Source: Paenibacillus sp. (lineage in GTDB: Bacteria; Bacillota; Bacilli; Paenibacillales; NBRC-103111). Taken from it: a stretch of DNA of 64,000 nucleotides. The stretch spans positions 1 through 64,000 of the forward strand of contig JAPSLM010000008.1 in the NCBI GenBank assembly GCA_031180825.1. The letters run 5' to 3'. Positions 16,386 to 24,267 of the stretch are shown here, piece after piece. Every line of letters starts with the position of its first letter. Position 1 is the first letter of the stretch. A program made the translations under genes and the position numbers. A model generated the notes under the pieces. That model ran no database searches. It was not told where the DNA came from and saw only the letters and a program-made list of their open reading frames with translations.

Positions 16386-17579
16386 TCAATTCGCGACCGC
16401 TTTATAACCGCTCACGGCTTTACGGTCCAAACGATAACTGATAAAAGTCAGCAGCGAAGCAGCGACCGCCGCGATTGCGCCGACCCAGGAAACATCGATC
16501 AGCTCCATGTTCGTCGTGACCCATCCTCCCAAAGCCGATCCAAACGCAATTCCGACATTGACGGATACGGGAGCTAAAGACAAAGCCAGATCTTTGGCCG
16601 ATGGGAAATGCTTATCCGCCAAATCGATGAAATACAACTGGATGGTCGAGCTCATGACATACACGACAAGAGCAATGAACGATATGCTGACCAATCCCAT
16701 GACCACCGAGCTGGAGGAAACATAAAGCGACGCGAGAATGGCGGCTTGAATCAGAAACACAACCCGGAGTTTTCCAATCCCGTTGCTGGCCGCCAATTTT
16801 CCGCCGATTAACGTACTGAAGATGGATACGACTCCGTAGAGCAAAAATATAAGTCCGATGTACCGGTCCGGGACAAAGAGCACTTCTTGCAGCAGAGGAG
16901 TCAAATACGTATAAACGGTATAGGTCGCCGCAATGCTGAACGCCGGAATAAAAAACGCGATGATAATACGCGAGTTCGTTAATAATCCGATTTGATTTTT
17001 CAATGAACTCCGCGTTCCCTTCAACCCTCTTGGGATGGTCGCCGAGCTTGCGATGAAAGACCCGATTCCCAATAAAGCGGTGAACCAAAAGGTCATATGC
17101 CAACCGCCCCATTGTCCGATATAGGTGCCAAGAGGCACTCCGATCACACTCGCTATTGTAAATCCGGTAAAGATAATGGAAATCACCGCGCCCCTTTTCC
17201 CGGATGGCACGGTTTCGCCGGCAACGGCCATGGCGAGTGCAATCAACACTCCGGTAACGACGGCGGTAATCACTCTGGAAACAAGAAGCAGCGCATACGA
17301 CCCGGATATCGCGGTTAACATATTCCCTGTAATAAATACCGCGATCAAAGCAAGCATGAGCGGGTATTTGGAAAACCGGCTGAATACGGCCGTCAAGATT
17401 GGCGTACCTATGGCAAAAGCTATGGCAAAAGCCGATACCAGCGCTCCTGCTGTCGATATAGCGATATTCAAGCCGTTGGACACTTCCGTCAACAGCCCGA
17501 CAATGACAAATTCGCTTGTTCCCAGAACGAAGGTTAATAAAAATAAATTTAAAGTCAGAAGCTTTTGTTGTTTAGTCAA
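16386..17579 (-). CDS. MFS efflux transporter, DHA1/AraJ type
   Basis: A 397-residue integral membrane protein with about 12 hydrophobic segments. It has the usual first-helix motif of this family (LGTSEFVIVGLLTEVS) and a motif-C-like block in helix 5 (GFTIASVIGVPLGTYIGQWG). This group includes AraJ- and PbuE-like exporters of sugars, purines or drugs. The TTG start follows AAAGGAGATTC. It sits 34 nt downstream of a MerR/BmrR-type regulator on the same strand, so it is most likely an inducible drug or toxic-compound exporter. Confidence 0.85.
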   Translation of the reverse strand: MTKQQKLLTLNLFLLTFVLGTSEFVIVGLLTEVSNGLNIAISTAGALVSAFAIAFAIGTPILTAVFSRFSKYPLMLALIAVFITGNMLTAISGSYALLLVSRVITAVVTGVLIALAMAVAGETVPSGKRGAVISIIFTGFTIASVIGVPLGTYIGQWGGWHMTFWFTALLGIGSFIASSATIPRGLKGTRSSLKNQIGLLTNSRIIIAFFIPAFSIAATYTVYTYLTPLLQEVLFVPDRYIGLIFLLYGVVSIFSTLIGGKLAASNGIGKLRVVFLIQAAILASLYVSSSSVVMGLVSISFIALVVYVMSSTIQLYFIDLADKHFPSAKDLALSLAPVSVNVGIAFGSALGGWVTTNMELIDVSWVGAIAAVAASLLTFISYRLDRKAVSGYKAVAN

Positions 17580-17613
17580 AACGAATCTCCTTTCATATCA
17601 AAGAGCTCTTCCG

Positions 17614-18429
17614 TCAAGCTCTCTCGACGGCAATCTGGACCTCGGCAACGTAAGCTTCCGGATCGTCCGATTTTTCATGAGGGACGCAGATTTCGCGCCG
17701 CGGTTCATTTTTCTTCATCCGATATCCGTTTCGTTCGATCCATACGGCCAATTCCGTACTCGCAGTGCAGCGGCTCGTTGTCCGGCAATGATGAATAAGC
17801 GTAGCCATCATCGGAACTCCCGGCAATCGTTTGACTGTAAAGGGAGAACGGCTCGGCATCTCGTTAGCGAGCACACGAGCCACTTCCATATCCATATCGT
17901 CTTCGCCTTCCTCGCAGCCATGCCAAAGAACCATGCGGGACAGCGAAGATACGCCGCAGCTTTCCAAGTGATCGTCGAGCCGCCGGTAAAGCCCGGGAAG
18001 CTGCCGAAGCGAGGCTCTTTGCCGGTAAGACACGACAAGCTGCGGCTCCACTTCTTTCAGAACGATATCGTGCGACGTCAGTTGCTTCCCCTCGTTCTCG
18101 ATGGCATGCAGACGCTCCTTGATTCGGTCAAGCTTGGCTTGCTCCTTATCCAGAACGGACTGAATCTCGTTTTGCTTGATCCGGAACATCCCTCTGATTT
18201 GCTCAAGCGGGATGTCCTCCCCTATCATCTGGCGAATTTGATCCAGCGAAAAGCCCAATTCTTTATAAGCTAAAATGCGGTGGAGTTGAAACAGCTGGTC
18301 GGCCGAGTAATACCGGTATCCTGTATATTTGTCGGTGTGGGCCGGCTTGAGCAAATTCAATTGATCGTAGTAACGAAGCGCCTTGACCGACACTTGGCCG
18401 AGCTTCGAAAACTCGCTGATTTTAAACAT
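17614..18429 (-). CDS. MerR-family regulator with GyrI-like effector domain
   Basis: A 271-residue transcription activator. The MerR winged helix-turn-helix is at residues 1-70 (MFKISEFSKLGQVSVKALRYYD..RYYSADQLFQL, shown in parts: MFKISEFSKLG and VSVKALRYYD). A coiled-coil dimerisation helix follows (about 80-120). A GyrI/BmrR-like drug-binding domain fills the rest, ending PEAYVAEVQIAVE. Family members sense hydrophobic or cationic drugs and untwist a promoter with an over-long spacer. Exactly such a promoter lies just upstream, so the regulator probably controls itself and the MFS gene behind it. The ATG has GGGAGGTG upstream. Confidence 0.9.
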   Translation of the reverse strand: MFKISEFSKLGQVSVKALRYYDQLNLLKPAHTDKYTGYRYYSADQLFQLHRILAYKELGFSLDQIRQMIGEDIPLEQIRGMFRIKQNEIQSVLDKEQAKLDRIKERLHAIENEGKQLTSHDIVLKEVEPQLVVSYRQRASLRQLPGLYRRLDDHLESCGVSSLSRMVLWHGCEEGEDDMDMEVARVLANEMPSRSPFTVKRLPGVPMMATLIHHCRTTSRCTASTELAVWIERNGYRMKKNEPRREICVPHEKSDDPEAYVAEVQIAVERA

Positions 18430-18481
18430 GGATACACCTCCCTTGCCTATATGATATTTCTGTCCTTCCTTGCCTTAATCG

Positions 18482-18512
18482 AGTATAACTTTACCGTTAA
18501 GGGGAGAGTCAA
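18482..18512 (-). promoter_or_regulatory. MerR-type promoter with 19-bp spacer
   Basis: On the minus strand TTGACT (complement of 18507..18512) and TATACT (complement of 18482..18487) are separated by 19 bp. The spacer holds the imperfect dyad CTCCCCTTAACGGTAAAG. The over-long spacer is the hallmark of MerR-activated promoters and supports autoregulation of the merR-MFS operon. Confidence 0.75.
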
Positions 18513-18566
18513 GCGGGAGTCAACGGCGGCAGCCAAGCCCATTCCAGACGAACTCCATAATGACAA

Positions 18567-18606
18567 AAACATCCCGCTCCACTATCCAAAGTGAGGCGGG
18601 ATGTTT
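18567..18606. terminator. Stable hairpin of uncertain ownership
   Basis: A perfect 11-bp stem AAACATCCCGC (18567..18577) with GCGGGATGTTT (18596..18606). The minus-strand tail is TTTTTGTCA-like, so it may terminate transcription coming from the right, but no gene is recognised there. Confidence 0.5.
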
Positions 18607-18859
18607 GTATTTAGCGTTATTTCGCCATGTTCGATCAATCCATTCCTTAGTTCCAGGCACTGGCTAACGAGAGCGTGAGGATCATTCGGAATCGAGCTGC
18701 TGACTAGAGGAATCGAGCAGAAGATCGCAGAAGAACAATCGTAGACTTCGGACCGCCCCCTCAAAGAGCGTGCCTTGAACATTCAGGGATGATCAGGGCC
18801 AGCCATTTATGCGGTTTCTTCGGCTCAAGCGAGGAGGATCTTTGCATATTCCGTACATA
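18607..18859. other. Stretch without a recognised gene
   Basis: Only short frames without ribosome binding sites are present. The longest minus-strand frame (18582..18782, 66 codons) resembles no family I know and has no site upstream. It may be old gene debris between the merR operon and the tRNA. Confidence 0.35.
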
Positions 18860-18860
18860 T

Positions 18861-18899
18861 AAAAAAGCCTGTAAATTGCTTCAAGAGCAATCTGCAGGC
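18861..18899 (-). terminator. Terminator of the first tRNA-Leu gene
   Basis: On the minus strand a long stem (GCCTGCAGATTGCT with AGCAATTTACAGGC, a few mismatches) is followed by TTTTTT (complement of 18861..18866). It begins about 20 nt after the tRNA 3' end. Confidence 0.85.
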
Positions 18900-18917
18900 C
18901 AGTTATTTTTAAGATAA

Positions 18918-19001
18918 TGCGGTCGAGAGGACTCGAACCTCCACGGCTGTTACACCACTAGAACCTGAATCTAGCGCGTCTGCCAATTCCGCCACGACCG
19001 C
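18918..19001 (-). tRNA. tRNA-Leu (anticodon CAG)
   Basis: An 84-nt gene with the long variable arm of class II tRNAs. The acceptor stem GCGGTCG pairs with CGACCGC. The anticodon arm CTAGA-TTCAGGT-TCTAG gives CAG in the loop. The T arm contains GGTTCGAGTCC. CCA is not encoded. It is identical in sequence to the copy at 21094..21177. Confidence 0.95.
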
Positions 19002-19095
19002 ATATTTGCCGTGATTCGACTTTTTTCGAACCCGACAGATGGAATTATATAACGATCTTTCACCCTATGTCAATCATAATCTTCTCAAATTTGAA

Positions 19096-19923
19096 CTAAA
19101 ACTCAAATTCAAACGTCTTGCACTTGTATGCAAATTCAAACCCGAGTTTAGCTCCTAAATGAAGAGACTCCTCATTCGTTTCGAGTGCCGACCAATGCGG
19201 GGTCAGGCCATTGGCCAAGCAATGCTCCAAATACGCGGCACTCGCCGAGGTGGCAAAACCTTTGTTCATCTCTTCGTCGCTGTAGGTCTCTACGCTAATC
19301 TCATGGTCTTGGTCGTTCACGCAGCAGGAAAGGCATGCGCTAATAATCGAGTTTCCCTTTACCACGCCGTAGCCTAAACCCTTCTCTAAAAAATCGTCCG
19401 TCGAGTACCAAAATTCGTTCAATACCTCGGAGAGGATTTCTTCCGGGTCGTTCTCGATCATCGCTTTGTCGATTCTGCGGACCTCGTATCCGGCCGGCAA
19501 TGGCTTATAACCGCTCTTAAAAGCATGGAAACGATCCGCTTTGAAGGTATGATACCACTCAAAATCCGTCTCATAATTCCGATGCGAAACAGCTCTCTCT
19601 ACAGCTTGCTCCCAAGCTTCGTCGCGCACAACGGCCAAAAAATACGTGCCGCCGCATGATTCCAGCGTATCGGCCTTCAGCTGGTTGTCGACAAAATCCG
19701 GAAACGAACGAAAGAAATCCTCGTTCGCATGATCCCCGACAAACATCGAGATCGTTCCGGTAACGTCGATCATAGCCGTGCGCGGATGCTCCGGGTTATC
19801 CACGTAAACGATGCCGCGATTGGTGCCGTTAATAATGGAATTTAATGTCATGTCATGCTGCTGCCCGTTTTGGAGCAGCGGTTTTATTTTACCGTAATCG
19901 CTTTGATCAAGCTTGCAGATCAT
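19096..19923 (-). CDS. GNAT acetyltransferase
   Basis: A 275-residue protein of the larger two-part GNAT type (related to the ZmaR-like GNAT_acetyltran group). The N-terminal ~140 residues are a poorly conserved half. The C-terminal half holds the acetyltransferase features: KGNSIISACLSCCVND, ISVETYSDEEMNKGFATSAS (the acetyl-CoA region) and HWSALETNEESLHLGAKLGFEF. The substrate is unknown; relatives include a self-resistance enzyme for zwittermicin A. Start ATG 19923 has a moderate site, AGAAGGGA. It lies between the two tRNA-Leu genes, 46 nt after a truncated second GNAT gene. Confidence 0.75.
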   Translation of the reverse strand: MICKLDQSDYGKIKPLLQNGQQHDMTLNSIINGTNRGIVYVDNPEHPRTAMIDVTGTISMFVGDHANEDFFRSFPDFVDNQLKADTLESCGGTYFLAVVRDEAWEQAVERAVSHRNYETDFEWYHTFKADRFHAFKSGYKPLPAGYEVRRIDKAMIENDPEEILSEVLNEFWYSTDDFLEKGLGYGVVKGNSIISACLSCCVNDQDHEISVETYSDEEMNKGFATSASAAYLEHCLANGLTPHWSALETNEESLHLGAKLGFEFAYKCKTFEFEF

Positions 19924-19969
19924 GTTGAAGGTTCGTCCCTTCTATAGTTTCTTCTTGAGAAAATATTGT

Positions 19970-20146
19970 TTAATTCCGCCCGGATATATCCTTCAAAAAT
20001 AAATAAACGTCGTGCTCCGGCTTTTTCAGCAATCCTTGCGACGCTTTTGCGTTGTACTGATACAGGTTCTCCGCTATATAGTCGTAATCTTTCTCACTGT
20101 AGTCGGAACTAATTTTGACATCGTTATCCAATAAGACATCTTCCAC
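19970..20146 (-). pseudogene. Truncated GNAT acetyltransferase (N-terminal part)
   Basis: A GTG at 20146 with AAGGAGAGG upstream opens a 58-codon frame. Its product contains ISSDYSEKDYDYIAENLYQYN and LLKKPEHDVYLFLKD (first quoted as DYSEKDYDYIAENLYQYN). This is the first strand-helix-strand of a GNAT fold of the common YNxxH-type family. The frame stops after FLKDISGRN, where about 90 more residues, including the acetyl-CoA loop, are expected. The next GNAT gene starts 46 nt later. It looks like a deletion remnant. Confidence 0.6.
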
Positions 20147-20198
20147 AAAAGCCTCTCCTTCTTTTGATGGAGTAGAACCGGTTCCGGCCGCCCGATAG

Positions 20199-20858
20199 TT
20201 AAGCTGCGGCCGGCCGCTTGCTCGGAAAGCAGGAAAGCGCCAATTCGATTCGTCCGTATACAACGTCGGGCGGCAGAGGAATCGGAATATTACGGCGGCT
20301 TTCCTGCGTTACAGTCGGGTCATACATCATTCTCCTAACTTGAGGGGATTCTAGTACTTCCGCCAGCTGCTCACGTGCCCGGCGCAGCCGGGATTTTACC
20401 GTGCCTTCCGGAATGCCGAGCAGCTTGGCGATCCGTTTAATCGGAACGTCCTTAAAATAATGAAGCCGGACAACGATCCGAAGATCGTCCTCCAAATACG
20501 CTACCGCTTCTTTCAGCTCGATTGCCGCATAAGGAACGTTCGCGGTTTTACAATCCCATTCGGATTGCTCGACGATGCGCACCCGTTTTTTCGCTCGCTG
20601 CAGCTGAATGCATTCGTGAATCAGAATACGGGACAGCCATGTTTTGAAATAGACGGGCTCTCTCAAAGTACTTATGGCTCTGAAAGATTTGAAAATCGTT
20701 TCCTGGACCGCGTCCGCGCAATCTTCGTCGGACTTCAGGTAAGTGCGGGCCAAGCTATACAGATTGCGCTTATGGGCCAGAATCAGCCTGATAAAGGCAT
20801 CGGCCTCTCCTCGCATGGCAAGGTCGATATCCTGCCGAAAATCGTGTCTGACGATCAC
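20199..20858 (-). CDS. ECF-type RNA polymerase sigma factor
   Basis: A 219-residue sigma factor. Region 2 covers about residues 25-90 (LILAHKRNLYSLARTYLKSD..DCADAVQETIFKSFR in parts). Region 4 covers about 115-170 (LRIVVRLHYFKDVPIKRIAK, then LLGIPEGTVKSRLRRAREQL). About 40 extra residues follow region 4, ending SCFPSKRPAAA, not usual for the family. The GTG start has AGGAGG 9 nt upstream. No anti-sigma factor gene follows; instead the truncated GNAT frame begins inside the next 60 bp. It is therefore an orphan ECF factor, either independently controlled or having lost its partner. Confidence 0.88.
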   Translation of the reverse strand: MIVRHDFRQDIDLAMRGEADAFIRLILAHKRNLYSLARTYLKSDEDCADAVQETIFKSFRAISTLREPVYFKTWLSRILIHECIQLQRAKKRVRIVEQSEWDCKTANVPYAAIELKEAVAYLEDDLRIVVRLHYFKDVPIKRIAKLLGIPEGTVKSRLRRAREQLAEVLESPQVRRMMYDPTVTQESRRNIPIPLPPDVVYGRIELALSCFPSKRPAAA

Positions 20859-21033
20859 ATCGCGAAACCTCCTATTCTCGCGTTTAATATGGGGTTACAT
20901 AAAGTTAGATGCAGCACACGGCTCTTCGGTTCACGAAGCAACAAAAATTCATTTTAAAATTGGCGGTCCGGTTTACTATAACATGAGTAACCATTGCTAT
21001 CAAAATACGCCATATATAACCAGATCTGCGCAT

Positions 21034-21075
21034 AAAAAAAGGTCTTTAAATTACTAAATTAGTAATTTAAAGACC
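21034..21075 (-). terminator. Terminator of the second tRNA-Leu gene
   Basis: A perfect 15-bp stem (21041..21055 with 21061..21075) with a 5-nt loop. On the minus strand it is followed by seven Ts (complement of 21034..21040), about 20 nt past the tRNA end. Confidence 0.9.
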
Positions 21076-21093
21076 TGTTCGTTGTTACGGTGA

Positions 21094-21177
21094 TGCGGTC
21101 GAGAGGACTCGAACCTCCACGGCTGTTACACCACTAGAACCTGAATCTAGCGCGTCTGCCAATTCCGCCACGACCGC
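21094..21177 (-). tRNA. tRNA-Leu (anticodon CAG), second copy
   Basis: Identical over 84 nt to the gene at 18918..19001 and in the same orientation, with its own unrelated terminator. Upstream on the minus strand TTGTTT-18-TATTAT (around 21285..21315) is a possible promoter. Confidence 0.95.
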
Positions 21178-21373
21178 ATAATTCCCTGCCTTGAATTGAC
21201 AGCCCGGAAGCCGATCCTTCAAGGGGACAAGAAGTATCATACCATCGTTCGACTCTGAAGTCAAACATTTTATGCATATATTTTTTTACGAACGATAATA
21301 TGATACAATTCGTATACAAAACAAAACAGAGATACCGATCGTATCGTAATTAAACGAAATCAGGTGATGATAA

Positions 21374-22405
21374 TTGAAACGATGGAAGCTTTGCGCGCTT
21401 ATCGTTATCGTATTCGCGGGGGTTGGCCTCGGACTGCTTTACCGATATCTGGAGCCTGCCCGCCATTTTGAAATGAAAACCCATCCGGTCGTTGCCGCGC
21501 CCTCCGCCGCTGTCTCCACAGCTCCTCCAAGCCTTTCTCGGCCTCTGCCGGATGACACGACAGCAGTCGAAGCCATAAACGCTTCAGCGGTTCTCTCCGC
21601 CAATAGGCCGGTTCCATCTGCGATTCCGGACAAATCTGCCGCCTTTAACGCACTGGTGCTCGGATTGGATACGACAAACGGCCAAACCGCACGGACGGAC
21701 GTCATTCTTCTCGCTCATGTCGTTCCCGCCGAGAAGAAGGTCTACCTCGTTTCCGTGCCGCGGGATACCCGCGTCCCGCTCCCGGGGATTGGCTTAACGA
21801 AAATAAACCATGCGCATTTCGTAGCGGAAACGCATGGCGGCAAAAAATCGGGAACCGAGGCGGCGATTCAAGCCGTCAGCGACCTGCTGCAAGTTCCGGT
21901 CCATTATTACGTGAAGACGAATTTTTCCGGATTCGTCAATTTTATCGATGCGATCGGAGGCATCGAAGTAGACATTCCCCAAGACATGTGGCTGTCCATG
22001 ACCCACCAGCCGCTGGAAGCGGGAAGCCGGCATTTGGACGGTTTAACTGCGCTTGCTTTCGTCCGGGAACGGTATTCGTTAGAGGACGGCGATTTCGGAA
22101 GACAGGCCGACCAGATGAAGGTGATGCAGGCCGTCGTCCAAAAGCTGCTGGCGCCGGAGAAATTAACCGAGCTTCCCGGACTTCTGAAGCAGGCCAAAAA
22201 AGAGCTGATCGACACGAACTTGGACGACAGCGATCTCGTCAGCCTCGCCTGGCTGTTCAAGGACATGAAGGGCCCGGACATCAAATATATGCAGGTTCCC
22301 GGCAAATCCGTTGTAGCCGCCGATCCGCTGGTTCGTTCCCCTCTCTGGTATTGGGAGCCCGATAAGGAACGGCTGAAGGAGCTGGTTCATGAAAACCTGC
22401 GCTGA
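21374..22405 (+). CDS. LytR-CpsA-Psr (LCP) family cell-wall glycopolymer ligase
   Basis: LCP enzymes attach teichoic acids or capsule polymers to peptidoglycan on the outside of the membrane. The 343-residue product has one N-terminal membrane helix (about 5-25) and a Pro/Ala/Ser-rich linker (about 35-85). The LCP domain contains the expected arginine-rich lipid-phosphate blocks: TARTDVILLAHV (about 105), VSVPRDTRV (about 130) and FVRERYSLEDGDFGRQADQM (about 225-245). The TTG start is preceded by CAGGTGATG. It is a single gene. It is shorter and more divergent than housekeeping TagU, but the motifs are intact. Confidence 0.9.
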   Translation: MKRWKLCALIVIVFAGVGLGLLYRYLEPARHFEMKTHPVVAAPSAAVSTAPPSLSRPLPDDTTAVEAINASAVLSANRPVPSAIPDKSAAFNALVLGLDTTNGQTARTDVILLAHVVPAEKKVYLVSVPRDTRVPLPGIGLTKINHAHFVAETHGGKKSGTEAAIQAVSDLLQVPVHYYVKTNFSGFVNFIDAIGGIEVDIPQDMWLSMTHQPLEAGSRHLDGLTALAFVRERYSLEDGDFGRQADQMKVMQAVVQKLLAPEKLTELPGLLKQAKKELIDTNLDDSDLVSLAWLFKDMKGPDIKYMQVPGKSVVAADPLVRSPLWYWEPDKERLKELVHENLR

Positions 22406-22419
22406 GGGCAAGCGCTTCC

Positions 22420-22524
22420 TTAACCGGCCGCCCATTTGCTCACCAGCCATAGGATAACCGCCCAGATCGGCAGCGTCAGAACGATTCCGATTACGGTTCC
22501 TTTCAATGCCGAGCCTTGCTTCAC
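22420..22524 (-). CDS. Small single-pass membrane protein (34 aa)
   Basis: A GTG at 22524 with a strong GGGAGGGGG site opens a 34-codon frame whose product is one hydrophobic helix (GTVIGIVLTLPIWAVILWLV) with a Lys at each end. Function is unknown. It is convergent with the LCP gene and divergent from the membrane protein at 22655, which also has a strong site. Confidence 0.5.
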   Translation of the reverse strand: MKQGSALKGTVIGIVLTLPIWAVILWLVSKWAAG

Positions 22525-22654
22525 ACGGCACCCCCTCCCAAGATTATGGTAGAACCTATTATATGCCGCATAGCGGCAGATCATGAACTTGTCCGGCTGC
22601 TTGACATGTTTTCTCCATTGCGCCATATACTTTCCTACAGGAGGGATCGCTATT

Positions 22655-22876
22655 ATGGTGCTGCTGCAGATCTTGGGAGGTATTCTGCTCGCCTTGGCGC
22701 TCTGGGGCTTCCTGAAGCTGACGCTTAAGGCGCTGCTGTGGGTCTTTGGCGTCGTGTTTCTTCTGGGAATCGTATTTCCCGGGCTGCTGCTTTTGCTGGG
22801 CGGCCTTGTTTTCGTCATGATCAGTCTGCTGGCGACACTTGGACTGCTCCTGCTGCTGTCTGCCTTCCGGTCATGA
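22655..22876 (+). CDS. Small hydrophobic membrane protein (73 aa)
   Basis: Starts at ATG 22655 after CAGGAGGG. The product is almost entirely hydrophobic, with two to three predicted membrane helices (LLQILGGILLALALWGFLK, then long Leu/Val/Phe runs). No family is recognised. The frame is open upstream, but those codons carry no site. Confidence 0.55.
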   Translation: MVLLQILGGILLALALWGFLKLTLKALLWVFGVVFLLGIVFPGLLLLLGGLVFVMISLLATLGLLLLLSAFRS

Positions 22877-22892
22877 TGCGGCGGTAAGCTCA

Positions 22893-23114
22893 TCAGCCTT
22901 CCTCGTAGGCCCGGACCGCCCGTTCGGCCCACCGTTTAAGCTCCTCCGCGCTTTCCTGCCTCGGAACGTTAAATAAATGCGTATCCGCACCATGTCCTTT
23001 AATATTCCGCAACCATACTTCGCCAGACGCCCCGCCGCTTTCCGAACGGATCCGCAGCAAGTAATGCGGCTCCAAAAACAGCTCGGCTTTCGCAGACTGC
23101 CGATCTTGATTCAT
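22893..23114 (-). CDS. Conserved-looking small protein, unknown function
   Basis: A 73-residue soluble protein from ATG 23114 (GGGGGGAG upstream). Recognisable only as a compact beta-rich protein (FLEPHYLLRIRSE, GEVWLRNIKG) with a C-terminal helix (EELKRWAERAVRAYEE). It is 54 nt downstream of cbiZ on the same strand and could be the last gene of that operon. Confidence 0.55.
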   Translation of the reverse strand: MNQDRQSAKAELFLEPHYLLRIRSESGGASGEVWLRNIKGHGADTHLFNVPRQESAEELKRWAERAVRAYEEG

Positions 23115-23168
23115 CTTCTCCCCCCTTTTATTCATCGATGTTTTTACCTTAACCCAATCCGGACGGGC

Positions 23169-23915
23169 TCATACCAAGCCTCCTTTTCGTTTCAAAAACT
23201 GCGCTGCGGATCGCTTCGTCGCTTCATAGACCGTACGGCCGATCGCATAGCCTAATCGGGTTGCCGTCCCCGCGTACCGGTACGATTCGCCTTGCTGCGT
23301 CGCCCCAATAAGGACCGCATCCGTCGTCGTGCCCGTGGCCGTCAGCCCCTCTTCCTCCAGGAGGATATTCAAATCCTGCAACGCCGCCGTTTTCGCTTCC
23401 GTCGCGGTAATGACGGCATTCACGAATGCGGCGTCCGTCAAACGGCCCCCGATCGCCAGAATCGTATTGATGGTGCCCGGGAATAACGATGAAACGTCGC
23501 ATGCCTTGCCCGCTCTCGCCTTGTTGCTCAGCCCGGCAGTCACCCATGCGCATACGTCCGTCCCCCCGGGAAGACAAAGATGCTCGTGCCCGAAATCCGC
23601 CAGGTTCGCCGCCGTCAGCAGCGCTGCCGTAGTTTGGGGGTCGAGCCCATGCTCCTTCATAAAAGCATTCATCTCGGCCAGCGGATCTTCCGAGGCGTAT
23701 TCCTTGGGCACCTGCCGGTTCATGAAGCGGCGGTATTCTCCGAAGCCTTCTCCCCACATGGAGGAATTCAGCGTCCGCAGCGGCCGTTCGCTCTCAATCA
23801 AGAAATAGCTCTCATTGCCGCGGTTCGCGAAGCCGAATCGGCATCCGGCCAACGGAACGTCCGAATAAATCAGCCCGTCCGCGTGACCGGAGACATGAAG
23901 CCGCTCCTCGGTCAT
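23169..23915 (-). CDS. cbiZ: Adenosylcobinamide amidohydrolase
   Basis: CbiZ removes the aminopropanol side chain from adenosylcobinamide or adenosyl-pseudocobalamin to give adenosylcobyric acid, allowing salvage and remodelling of cobamides. The 248-residue product carries family blocks PLRTLNSSMWGEGFG (about 45-60), MNRQVPKEY, GTDVCAWVTAGLSN and ATGTTTDAVLIG (about 200). Its ATG overlaps the stop of the upstream 75-aa gene, giving coupling. The enzyme fits with the B12-dependent ribonucleotide reductase at the left of the window. No cobalamin riboswitch is apparent upstream. Confidence 0.88.
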   Translation of the reverse strand: MTEERLHVSGHADGLIYSDVPLAGCRFGFANRGNESYFLIESERPLRTLNSSMWGEGFGEYRRFMNRQVPKEYASEDPLAEMNAFMKEHGLDPQTTAALLTAANLADFGHEHLCLPGGTDVCAWVTAGLSNKARAGKACDVSSLFPGTINTILAIGGRLTDAAFVNAVITATEAKTAALQDLNILLEEEGLTATGTTTDAVLIGATQQGESYRYAGTATRLGYAIGRTVYEATKRSAAQFLKRKGGLV

Positions 23916-24139
23916 GACGGCCCCCCTTCAAACAGCTCGATGCGCGGCTCCTGAAAGGGCTGAAAATGATAGCTGCGATCCAGCTTAACGATACGGCGGT
24001 TCTGCTTGCGGATCATGACCGTATGGTCATCCCACGCAACGACAATGCCTTTTACATCGTTAGCCTTGTCCGCATCGCGCACGACACGCAGCAGCGTCCC
24101 CTCAACCCGGTATTTGTCCAATTGTTCGTCTGAAATCAC
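23912..24139 (-). CDS. Small protein of unknown function, coupled to cbiZ
   Basis: A 75-residue protein with a GTG start and GGGGGG site. The sequence is beta-rich with a compact barrel-like pattern (GTLLRVVRDADKANDVKGIV, VMIRKQNRRIVKLDRSYHF), but I do not assign a fold. Its stop overlaps the cbiZ start by 4 nt, so it is in the same operon. A role in cobamide handling is possible but not shown. Confidence 0.6.
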   Translation of the reverse strand: MISDEQLDKYRVEGTLLRVVRDADKANDVKGIVVAWDDHTVMIRKQNRRIVKLDRSYHFQPFQEPRIELFEGGPS

Positions 24140-24267
24140 GCTGTTCCCCCCAGTCTTGAATCGGAAATCGCTTTCCCTTTCCGTTGTTTATGTAATAAGA
24201 ATACATCATTTGGGGGATACAATAAACATCGCCGGCAAGGTGTTCGGAGGAGAGGAGCGAATACGTA

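Noticed and set aside
18582..18782. 66-codon minus-strand frame between the merR operon and tRNA
   Set aside because: No ribosome binding site and no similarity I recognise; a stable hairpin overlaps its end.
24140..24267. Cobalamin riboswitch upstream of the cbiZ operon or nrdJ
   Set aside because: No B12-box-like sequence is visible in either leader.
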